From Sabellastarte sp. h YS-2021 (Eukaryota > Annelida > Polychaeta > Sabellida > Sabellidae): a DNA stretch of 64,000 nucleotides. The stretch lies in assembly GCA_964017235.1 (NCBI GenBank), contig OZ024935.1:2542001-2606000 (forward strand), written 5' to 3'. Positions 25,801 to 37,800 of the stretch are shown here, piece by piece (position 1 is the first letter of the stretch; each line of letters begins with the position of its first letter). The position numbers were made by a program, and so were the translations under genes. The notes under the pieces are model-generated. The model ran no database searches. It was not told the origin of the DNA and saw nothing but the letters and a program-made list of their open reading frames with translations.

Positions 25801-28800
25801 TCTTGAGCATCGTCAACTTGGTAGCACCCCTAGTGTTTCTGATGACAGCGTTGTTCTGTACTACATTACGGGGGCTACTGTTATGGTAACACACTCACCT
25901 CCCAATCTCTGAGGTCAGAGTTTGAATCCTTGCCTGACCTCATGTGGGAAAGCTGGTAGTTGGTGGCCGTTGCAGTTTATAAGGTCAAGGTTAGGGTTTT
26001 ACATCGCATTCAACAGCCAGGGTGACATTGGTACAGGCCCCATTGTCACTTGTGGGGGTCAAACCCACACAGAGGTCGCAGCCTGTGATTAGATGCCAAA
26101 CTTGCTAACCACTAGGCCACTGAGGACCTCTTGCAGTTTATAGTACAGAACCTTGACGAAGTGTATCTAATGCCTTCCTTTGCTCCTTTTAACTACCGGT
26201 CACAGTATAACTAGTAAAGTACTAGGTACGATGTAAAACACTGAATAAATAAATAAATGTACTAAATTACATGTTTGTGTTTAAGGATTGAGTGCCATGT
26301 TGAGGATTGATATCGAATGAAAGTTTCTTATACGTGGTTTTGATATTGAAATGCTGGTAGTATGTGTCGATATCGGCAGTTCCGTAGGATGATCGATCGA
26401 TATTGAAAGATCAAGCACCAATCCCTATACTATTTGTGTTTGGTTTCTGTATGTTTGTTGTGTATTCTTTCTGTATTTACCGGTGTATTCCTATGTGTTT
26501 ACTCTTTACCACACACTAAGACAAGCTCCTGAAGCTGGTTCTGTGTAATTAGAATGCAGTCTATGTACAAATGTCTTTGAGTTTTGTGTATTTATCAAAT
26601 GCTCAGTCTGTATTTATAGTTTGGTCTCTGAGGAAAACAAGTGGCTGGGTCGGTGTGTTTTTCATGTATTCAGACTGTATTCATGAGTGTATCTCTGTGT
26701 ATTTCCATGTATTCACAGTTGGCATCAGAACAAGACAAGTTACAAGAGTTGGTTCTATGTATTTAGTCTATTTTATCATGTATTCAGACTGTATTCATGA
26801 GTGTACATCTGTGTATTTCCATGTATTCACAGTTGGCATCAGAACAAGACAAGTTACAAGAGTTGGTTCTGGCTCAGCAGATTCTGGAAGAAGAGGAGGA
26901 TGAGAAGAGATACAGGGTGAGAGTTCTCAGCATTTCAGTCACTTACCATATTGATATATAAACATTTATGATTTATTCTCCACTGTCAATGCTTTGTTGG
27001 CTTCAACCTTAAGGATGTTCTTTGGAAAAATTGGGTTGAAGTTTTTATCAGGGATTTCTTTTTGAAAAGGGATGCTTTGATTGTTTCAGAAAATCCTACG
27101 TAAGATAGGAGTTGAAGACGAGGAGGATTTACAGGATACGATCAACGAGCTGAACAACTCCATTCACAAACTGATGAACAGGATACAGGAAGAGGCCACT
27201 GTAAGTGTGTGTGGCTGGGTGTATGGGTCTGATTGCCTAGTTTTATGTGTCTCCATACACTAATTAACAGGATACAGGTGGAGGCCACTGTAAGTGTGTG
27301 TGGCTGGGCGTATGGGTCTGATTGACTAGATAGATATCTCCATATACTAATTAACAGGATACAGGAAGAGGCCGCTGTGTGTATGGCTGGATGTATTGGT
27401 ATGACTGGTTGTATATGTCTTGATACACAAATTTATGAATAGAATACAAGAGGGGGTCACTGTGAGTATGTGTGTATGGCTGAGTGTATGGTTTCTACAC
27501 ACAAACTAATGAACAGATTGCAAGACGAGGCCACTGTAAGTGTGTGTATATGGCTGGGTATAACAGTCTGACTGCCTGGATGTGTGAGTGTGTGAGTATG
27601 TCTTCATACAGATATATGTGAACAGGAATACAGGTCAAGACTACAGTGAGTGTGCATATGGTTAGGTGTATGGGTCTGACTGGGTGTGTGTCTGTCTGAA
27701 TGTACAAACTGATAAGATTATGTGTGTGAGTGAAAATTTTGTGCAAGTCATTAGTGGGTACATTGTTTATCGATAGCGATATTTATTGTTTTGGGATAGG
27801 GTTGCTGATATTAATGTAAACAGCCCTTTATTCATTATCGGCATTTTAAGTATAACTATAAGCTTACACTGTGAATATTTGAAATAAACCCTAAATATGA
27901 GGAAATTCTACACATTTATGTCTTATTTTGTAGTTTTTAATGCATTTTTTAGCAGAACTACTATGTTGTTGTTTTTTATGATAAACTTTTTTTCCTGTTA
28001 GCAGCCAGTAGGAGATATGCAGGAACAAAACTTTTTCAGAATCCCAGATTTAGACTCTTTAGTAGACAATATTACCCCCAAATAATAATGAAATATTTTT
28101 CACATTCTACATCAGTGTTCACATAGCCAAAAGATGTACTCACTAAAATCATCTGTAGTGTCACCCAGTCCTTTAAATTTAAAGAAATTAAAAATGAAAA
28201 GAAATTATTTGGTAAAATATCAAAACAGAAAGTATTCTTAAAAGCATTTTATCAAGAAAAAAAGACACGCCACAATCCCGAATTGGATCAAAGTTCAACA
28301 CCATCTTCTAGGATGTGATAAATTCCTTGTCTGATATGTTCTCTATTCCTGATACCTTCCCCAAGTCTTGCTCTACAGTTTTTTATGTTTATCTACAGAA
28401 GAACAGTTCTAAGACTTCCTCCAGTGAAGCCAAGAAAGCAAAAGTGGAGAAAAAAACGGTGAGTAGTAGAATTGTGGTGGTTGCTTGTTTTACACTAATC
28501 AAAATAATATCTCCAGTAATAAACATATGAATGTCATATTTCTGCTTCTACTGGTTACTTTTTATAGACGTTGACAATTCATAAAATTTAATGTCCTTGT
28601 TAGAAATCTGTGGGATTATATCGGGTCTTTTCAAAAAAAGAGAGATGTTTTCTACAATGTTTACACTTCCTCCCAATTTAAGATAGTTAAGGTGTAACTT
28701 TAGGTTGTTTTAAAAAAAGTTAGCTGACACTGTGCCCAGTTGACACTGTATTCTTAGTTTTAGTGCCATTCTAATATTATTAGTAAAACGTTCTTTTTGT

Positions 28801-31800
28801 TGTTATTCAGTTATTTTGACAATTTGTCCCATTTTAGGACATCAACGATCCTCCAGTAGGACATGAGGGCAAGATGAAACAGTGGCTGGAGGCCATACAG
28901 TCCAAACGGCAACAGCTACTCAACAAGAAGGAGGAACGGAGACGTAAACGCACAGACATGACAAAACGCAGAACCCACGCATCCCAACAGAGAATGAGGA
29001 TCATCACCGAGCTAGCTCAGGGTAAGAAATAAACACAGCGAATGTACAAATGCACATAAATGTATGGTCTTTACCAAATGCAAAACTTACACCTCACAGC
29101 AAATGGCGAGTAGCATCACTGAGTTAGCCCAGGGTAAGAAGTGAACACAGAGAATGTATATGAATGTACAAAACAATGTAACAAAGATAGTTAACAGTGT
29201 ATTTTACTAGTCTTTATCTTTACTATTTCTTTTTTACCATTATACAGCTCTTTTGCTATGGGAGTCTTCATTTTAACTTTAATTAAAATTATGTTCCAGT
29301 TATTTGTATTATTAACTTTATGGTAATATATCCATTGACAGCTATAATTACGCGGCCCATCAGGGGCGCTTATTTGTTTTCACCTAAGTTTGACTGATCA
29401 CTGCCGGATTATGGTCTCCCTTGAATAACGTCTTGGGCTTTTAAATTTTTTCTTTTTCCTTCTTATGTTTCTTTAAAACTATAGGTTCGGGGAAAAATTT
29501 TGGGATACTTTGCAGAGACCTTAAGCTTTACTTAAGGTAACCTTAAGCATTTTCAAACACCCCGTCATCGGTTTTCAGAAAAAGCCACACACACCTGGGC
29601 TATAAAATTTATCAGGTACATTCTAAACCTAAATGCGCAGGTTTTAAAGGATTTTCTGATCAAACAGACCATAGATGCCTGAATGGGAGGCTTTTCATTT
29701 TTGTATTTTATTTTAAAATGGGTACTTTGTCTGCATCTCAAAAACGGTCTGGATTTTGGCGTTTTCTGGAATAACTTATTCAGCTACTTTTTGATAATCT
29801 TTCAAATGCTGAAGTTTTAGCCCTGTATCTGCTATCTTAAGGTCACATTAATGTCAAAACTGGGGGTTTTAACCCACCAGTTCACTTAGTTTTTCACTTT
29901 TTTCAACCAAACTTGGCATATATATTAAGATTTACCAAAGGATTAACCTGACTTTATGGTGACCTTAACCTGTTAATATAATTGGAGCTATGCCCCCCCC
30001 CCCAAAAGTCATAAAATTGGCATAAAACCGTCTGGCCCCTTTATTTTTTCCATTTTTAAAGAATCTAATGCATAGTGATATTGAAGTTGATCAAAAGAAG
30101 ACTCTTACTACCTAACGATTTAAATATTAATAATGTTATGGCCATCTTAAACTTAAAACGTAGGGTTTTTCAGTCCTAAGCTCAGTTAATGTTTAAATTT
30201 TTAAAATAAAACTTGGCACATTTATAAAGGTTGACAGAAGAGACATTCTGATTTTATGGTCACCTTAAAGTCCCAATATGAATGAAATTATGGTCACCTT
30301 ACAGTGAAAAAAAATAAGTTTTCAGCCTCCAGCTATCTTATTGTTCATCTGACCTCAGCTAAACTTTGTGCACTTATAAAGGATGACAAAAGGCACATTC
30401 TTCTTTTATGGTCACCTTAGAGTCCCAATATGAATGAAGTTATGACCAGCTTGATGTGAAACTATGGAGTTTTTAACCTCCAGCTATTGTATTGTTCAGC
30501 TGACCTCAGTACTTATTAAAGATGACAATAAGGACATTCTTATTTTCATTCCACCTTGGAGTTCCAATACAGGTACAGCCATGGCCATCTTGAAGTAAAA
30601 ATGAGGGTTTTAAGCCGCCAACTGACTTATGGTTCCATAATATCAGTTTAACTTGACACATTGATTAAGATTAAGGAAGATATTTATGACCTTTTTACTT
30701 AAAATTCTTGTATTTCAGAGACTTTGGCCATCTTAACATAATCGTAATAAATATATAGTTTTATTTCATAAAAATGTAAATATACTATACCATATGAAAA
30801 CACTTGGGTAGGCGTGGCTTGGCGTTCGGTGACCGCCACGTACACCGTACATAGAATTTAAATATATGAGGGGAGACCCTCTTTAAACCTATATACTTGC
30901 TACCTTTGACCCCTGGTGACCTAATTCACTCTGCCATGCGCAGTAATACAGAAATAGTTCATTCTTTTTGTGGCGGTTGTAGTGTCAACAGGCATTTTTG
31001 CTATGTCACTAAGACCTGCATTTACACATTTTTCATGCTCTGTAAGTACACTTAAGCTGTTTTATTCACTTTTCGTCCATTTTATTTACCTTTTACTTCA
31101 ATTTCTGGTGAATTTATTGTATACTTTGGGCAATATTTTACGTATTTCTTCAAAATTCGTATTATCGGTCATCTGGTCACGTGGTGTTAGAATGTCGGAT
31201 TGCCTTAGGAGATATTCATTTCCTTAGTAAATTAATTCTTTTTATGCACTTCTACAGGCATTTTTATTTTAATTTACCATTTCCCTTCATTCTTTCAACG
31301 AAATTCTTCGTTTCTCCACGTATTTTGACCGTATTGTCACCTTGACTGTGCATTGTTTTTCACGTAGATACCTATTTGGTATTTTCGCTCATCGGGTCAC
31401 GTGGTGTCAGAATGTTGGATTTCCTTTGGAAATATTCATTTCCGCAGTGAATTAATTCCTTTATGCACTTCTACAGGCATTATAATTCATCTTTTACGGT
31501 TTTCCTTCATTCTTTTTACGAAATTCTTCGTTTCACCGCGTATATTGACCATATTTTTTAGCTTTTTACGAATCATTCACCAGGTCATGTGACGAGGACG
31601 TCACATCCAAAATGGACGTCAACCGATCGGTTGTCAGAAAATATTCATTTTCATAGTGATTGCAGCATTTCCAGGTTTGTTTATACATTCCTTCTACATA
31701 TTTCTTGTCATTATGTCAGAGCATAATGTGTAATAATTTCAATTGTTAACGCATTTTTCATAGCGTAACATTACGGTATTTACTACCTACCATTCACGGT

Positions 31801-34800
31801 TCTTTACTTGTACAGGCCCTTTCATTTGACATTTCTGGAATTCGGATCCTGGTTTCAGTGTTTTGGGGTTCAATTCTGAGCCTAGGGTCTCCATTTTTAG
31901 CCTTTCTCCACCTTCAATTTTGGAGGTTGGGGGTTTACGGCTTCTGGGGAGGACTTTGTTTTCCACCTTTTGGAGATCCATTTCACTGTTACTGGTTTCC
32001 TACATTCCAATTTTGTCATTTTGGTCATTTGGTTTCTCAGTCCATTTTTAGTCCTTTGGCCTCTTTTGTGCCTAGGGCTCAGCCTAATCAGGCTGCTTTT
32101 TGGGCTAGGATTACCTTATTCAGACCATTCATGTTCAGGGTCCTTTTAGAAAAGTTTATCAGTTGAATCCAACTGATTTTCTACTCCCTAAACACAGCTC
32201 CATTAATTTTCTAAATCTAGAAAATTTTTGTTTGGGGTTTGGTGGAAATCTTCTGTTACTCAACAGCTTTCTATTGTGTTTTCACCATTTTTTAGATCTG
32301 ACGATTAATGGGCACATCTCCCTTTTGGGTATGTTGGGGGTTCCTCTGTCTACAGTTAACCTTCAGACTTCAGGAACCCTATTCCAACTTTTTGGTGCCA
32401 GTCTGTTGGACTATATGGGTGCTTAGGACTTCATCCAATAATCTTCTCCACAGAAGATTTTCAAGCTTCCTGTCTAACAGAATTAGGGAATAAATTTGAC
32501 TGCTCTTTCCTTTTGATCAGTCTTATTTTTCTCTAAGTCAACCACTTTTCCCAGGCTTAGAAGTTCCTTCATGAGGCCAGATACTTACTTTCTGTCACTC
32601 ATTCATTTTGGGATCTTCTTATTCTAACTTTTGTAGGTTGGGTAATTACCCAATTTTCCTTCTAAAACTTAGTTTTGCCAGGTAGAAATCCTCTTCAGAG
32701 GGTTTTTTGGGTTGACTTGCTCAGGTTTCCGGACCTGGGATCTAGCCTGATGGGGTTCTTAAGACCTTCTCTTCCCTAGGTAGAGTTCCTCTGCTATTAG
32801 GGGAGATCTGAGATGGACCTTAGGGTCCTTATTTCTGTGGGATTTTTTCCTTCAGTCCTGTTTTGTTGATCACTTAACCAAGTTGATTGACAAGGCAATA
32901 CTTTCTCAGTGGTCTTTTCCATCCACCATTCTTTGGACATCTCTTCAATGGGTCTTCTAGCTCCATTTTAGCTGGTTGATCTATGGCCCTTTTTCAGCCA
33001 TCTTTGCACTTTGTTTTGAGAGATTTCTTTATACATTTCCCTCACTTGTGCTTAGTCACTTGGTAGGGTAAATTGGTCCTATTTTGGTCTTATGCTGTTT
33101 CTTGTGGCGTCTCTCTTGGGAGACCATTTCTTCTCACATATAACAGTATGTTTTTGTGTGATGCGCCTTAGAGTCTGTCTTTTGACGGAGATTAAGCGCT
33201 ATAAAAGTGCTATTAGAATTAGAATTATTAGAATTAGTATAAGCAGAAGCTTTTCATGTGGCCCTTACTCAAGGTGCGTCTTTTAAGCTATCTGCATTAG
33301 CCTTTTGAGGCACACCAATTAAGACCTTTTTCCTCCCATCCATTTAGTGCTTTAAGGATGTGGTTCCTTTCCAGGTTCCAACATTCTGATGGTGGAATGC
33401 CTTCCAGAGGTAGAGGCTCAGCCTCAACCTCTATTATGGTGTCCTTCAGGAGATAAGAGTGTTGTTTTATTCAAATTTTCACTCTTACTTCCAGATCCCT
33501 CCACTTGCCAGTGGGAGGTCAACTGAGTCCAGTGGTCTCTCAGATTCCACTTTCCTGATTCTTTCAGCTCTTCTCCACAGAAGAATGCTGTTCTTTGTCT
33601 TTCAGTCTCACACTGTCTGTTCACATGAGCAGTTCAAGTATCATGAGCTCCTGTTTTCCTGATTTTTCAGGGCATTATCCTTGACAAAGATATACTGGAA
33701 ACCACCATTAGATTTATATCTTTTCCTGGTTTTCCAGACTATCAGGATGCAACTTATCAGTTGATCATTTTCTCAATTGGCCAGTGGACCACTTCTCTTC
33801 CTCAATTGCCTCCTTTCTCTCCTTTGGCTCCTTTGGTTCACTCTTGCTCATAGTTTTGCTTTTGGGCAAGGTGTACCACTTTGTGGCAATGCCTTTTGGT
33901 CTAGCCACTAGCCTTTCAGGTTTTTCTTCCTTAGTCAAGGAAGTAAGGAAAGTTGGCTTTGAGGTTGGGCATCTCAGTGCACATGTGACTACAAATTGGC
34001 TCATTAGAGCCAATAGTTGTCAGAGGCTCATTTACCAACTCTATTAGAGTTGACTTTGGGCTTCCACTTGGAAGCCGCTTCTTCAAGGTCCCTGCACATG
34101 ACACTTCTTCTGTGTCATCTCAGGACACTTGATTTTCCTTCTCAAAGGTGCTCTGGATTTTCAATTTCTTGATCCTTCTATGAAGGTTCATTCAAGATGG
34201 TACTATCCTGGGAACTATGTCTTTGCATCCCTCCCTTTAATTCCCTAGTTTTTACATCTACTTTCATGGATGTTTCACTGCAGGGTTTGGGAGTTCTTTG
34301 TGCTCTGGACCACCTAAGGTCTATTTTTGATGTAGCAGTCCAGTCTGTGCATCAGTTCTAGAGCTCATAGCTGTCCTTTTTGCTCAGACATTTGTTCCTG
34401 TATTATCCTTTCATCAAAGGATCATCCTTTCAGCCTCAAACAACTCAGATTGTCTTGTTCTCAAGACATTTGTTCCTCTTTTGTCCTTTCTTTAAGGGAT
34501 TCTTCAGATAGTCCAGGTAACACTGTTGTCTGGGCTTTCTTTATATCAAGACAGCTTCCACTCTTGGGACATGTGTATTTTGGCATCTTTTGCCATTATT
34601 TTTACAAGAACAAGTCTGTTCTTCCACCTCATGTTCCAGGGGCATGAATCCTTGGCAGACCATCTCTGGAGGTCTTTTCTCACCTTTCATATAAGGTGGC
34701 CCTTCAATTCTTGGATCTTCAGATGGTAGTCTCAGACTTCTCATCTTATTTAGATCTCTTTTGCCATGTGATTCAATCACAAGCTGCTCTTACATGTGCC

Positions 34801-37800
34801 TCCTGTGCTAGATCCTTAGGCTCTGACAACAGATGCCCTGGAGTGTTTTGGTCCGGAGTACTTGTTTTACTCCTTCCCTCCTTCAGCTCCTTGTCCTCTA
34901 TGGCCATGAAGTTAATCAACTTTCAGAGCTGTATCATTCTTCTTGTAGCCTTTCCTGGTAATTGCCAGGTTTGGCCTCAAGATCTCCTTTAAGAAAGCCA
35001 TTGGCTCTTCCTCTTATTCTTCTATAACAATCTCATCTAGAGTTTTGTTATTTATTTGTATGGAGTTCCTTTCTTCAAGCTTTCTGGTTGAAGTCTCCTT
35101 TAAGAAGAATTTTCACAGGAGGGGTCTTGGAGGATTTTTATCCTCCATAACTGTCTATGAAGCAATGTGGAACTGCTTCAAAAACTTGTGAGAAACATGG
35201 CCACTCTGCCATGCTTCAACTGTCCCATTTATTGCTGTTTGTTCCTTTTAAGGAATTATTTTTCAGACAATAGGGATACAGGTCAGCTCTCTCCAGGTAC
35301 TACTTGGAGTTGGGTTCTTATAGGGAGCTTGGAAGTCTCTTTTAGAGCTTCTTTAAGTCCACAGTAAGGGTAGTCGTCACCTACCTTTTGGTACTTAAAC
35401 CTTGGTTCTGCAGGCTCTTACCAAGGCTCCTCTTGAACCCTCTTTACTTGCTGAGCCAAGTTTTTCACATATTAGACAGTCTTTCTTACTCCCTTTCTTT
35501 GGGAAGGAGAAGGAGTGATTTTGATTCCTTTATTTAAAGGTTTTCTCTCACTCTCTAGGGATGGCCTAAGTCATCCTTAAGTCAGATCTTACTTTCCTGG
35601 CTTAAGCCAGTTATCTTCAGAAGGCTCTTTTTCCGATGCCACCAGTCCCGTGAGAATCGGACAAGCGGAAAAGGTGAAAGCGGCCGTTTCCGCTGACCCT
35701 CCGGTACTGCCCATCTCAGTATATAGCCAATGCTAAGTAAATGCTTGATATGAGAAATGGGCTGGACGCAAACAGCCGCGGTTTCCTTTGCGAGCTCACT
35801 ATCTTCACCAAATTTGGGGGATGATTTCATATGTCCCTGACCTACATTTGACCCAAGCAGGGCCTGGCTGGGCCGACTTTGTGCACATTGCCACCCCTTT
35901 TCCTTAGATGGTATACCAGACCTTATATACAGTAAATATACAGTGGTCAAAAAGTCGTCATATTGTCAACGGTTTTACCAGGCATTCAGGTGGCCCATAG
36001 ATACAAGACAGACACCAAAATACAGGACAAGCAAAGACCTTTCCGATGCCACCAGTCCCGTGAGAATCGGACAAGCGGAAAAGGTGAAAGCGGCCGTTTC
36101 CGCTGACCCTCCGGTACTGCCCATCTCAGTATATAGCCAATGCTAAGTAAATGCTTGATATGAGAAATGGGCTGGACGCAAACAGCCGCGGTTTCCTTTG
36201 CGAGCTCACTATCTTCACCAAATTTGGGGGATGATTTCATATGTCCCTGACCTACATTTGACCCAAGCAGGGCCTGGCTGGGCCGACTTTGTGCACATTG
36301 CCACCCCTTTTCCTTAGATGGTATACCAGACCTTATATACAGTAAATATACAGTGGTCAAAAAGTCGTCATATTGTCAACGGTTTTAGAGCATGACGTCA
36401 GCCGTCTCAGAACCGCTTTGCTTCGGTGCACTGACATACGGAAGAAGTAAAAGAGAAGGGGGGGGGGGGGGGGGGGAGTGGGGGGGGAGAAAAAATCTTA
36501 TATATATATATTTTTTTTTTTTTTTGCTTTGACTTTTTGTCTTTGGTCAGGATGACTTAGAAGACCTCTCCTTTTTTACAGTCAGATTCCTAAGATACTT
36601 TCTATCTAGCTATTCTGACTTAAAAGGATTTCTTATTGGTCTTTCTTCTGAAGTCCAAGAGGGTGATATTGCTGCTCAGACAATATCTTTTTGGATAGCA
36701 CTTTATCCTTTATTCCCTCAATCTCTGTTCCACAGAGAATGCATCTCTTCATGGTGTCAGGGCTCATCATGTCAGGGCACAGGGGGCTTCCTGGTCCTTT
36801 AGGGGTGGAATCCCACTCCTAGTCAACATGAGATCCTGCACGTGGAAGAGCCATTCCACTTTTACATCCTTCTATTTTAGGAATGTATTTGCCTTCAGAG
36901 ATGTTGTTCTTAAGAATCTCTTATGATTTCTTAAGTGGAGTGGACATCCTTTTCCACTCAGCCATTTCTCTCCTTTTTGAATTCCTCAATTTAAGTCCAT
37001 CTGAAACTTTTAGTTTCAGAAAAAGGGGGGTGGCATTTCCCTTTTAGGGAATCTATTCTTCATCTCTATTTTCAGAACCGTGCTTCTTAGTGCCTCTGGG
37101 CATGTTGCCATTCTGAGCACAGGGCATACTTATGCCTTCTCCTTTGAGCTGACCTAATAGGGTGTAGACAGCAGTGTTGAAGTTAGTGCAGTGGTTAATG
37201 CTACTCACTTAACTCACTCGAGTTATTGCTTCAGCACAGAGGTTTTGGGTTCAATTGCATTGCACTAGGAAGTATCCTTTTGTAGCAATTTAACCTTAGG
37301 GTGGTTTTCCTCAGGCTGTCTTTTTCCCACCATCCTTCCATGTGGGCATTCAACCCAAGTGTTTTCATATGGTATAGTATATTTACATTTTTATGAAATA
37401 AAATTTCATATTTTTAAATGTAAAATGCATTTTTATGAATAAAAATGTATATACTTACCATATGAAAACAGCAAATCACCCTCCCGCCTGCCCCGCTTTT
37501 AAAGACCTTTTTCCAGCATTTATGTTTATTCACAAAAAGAATGAACTATTTCTGTATTACTGTGCATGGCAGAGTGAATTAGGTCACCAGGGGTCAAAGG
37601 TAGCAAGTATATAGGTTTAAAGAGGGTCTCCCCGCATATATTTAAATTCTATGTACGGTGTACGTGGCGGTCACTGAACGCCAAGCCACGCCTACCCAAG
37701 TGTTTTCATATGGTAAGTATATACATTTTTATTCATAAAAATGCATTTTACATTTAAAAATATGAAATTCTTGCTCCCACCTCATTTTTTAAGACTTTTT

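Larger units (their letters stand above)
34790..36925 (+). pseudogene. DIRS tyrosine recombinase relic
   Basis: Near 34830-34990, [13 protein letters not shown] followed by CQVWPQDLL resembles the conserved link between RNase H and recombinase in DIRS proteins. Near 36740-36790, [13 protein letters not shown] contains the HxxR catalytic box. Near 36835-36890, [14 protein letters not shown] carries the terminal Tyr. The middle is interrupted by the repeat pair at 35630-36387 and a G-run. Confidence 0.75.
30759..37769 (+). mobile_element. DIRS-like tyrosine-recombinase retrotransposon, decayed but structurally complete
   Basis: It has inverted terminal repeats at 30759-30972 and 37531-37769. 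An internal complementary region at 37354-37470 is the inverse of the left outer end joined to the inverse of the right outer end, the DIRS hallmark. Interior plus-strand relics give RT ([12 protein letters not shown]), RNase H ([25 protein letters not shown]) and tyrosine recombinase ([22 protein letters not shown]) in DIRS order. Many stops and frameshifts make it dead. Comparison with family A copy 1 shows a clean insertion at a shared TT with no target duplication, as expected for recombinase-mediated integration. Confidence 0.9.

Noticed and set aside
35582-36360. Two minus-strand frames of about 120 aa sharing a long identical stretch
   Set aside because: They are the same reading of the identical 348-bp repeats, so identity says nothing about coding. 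No domain is recognisable.
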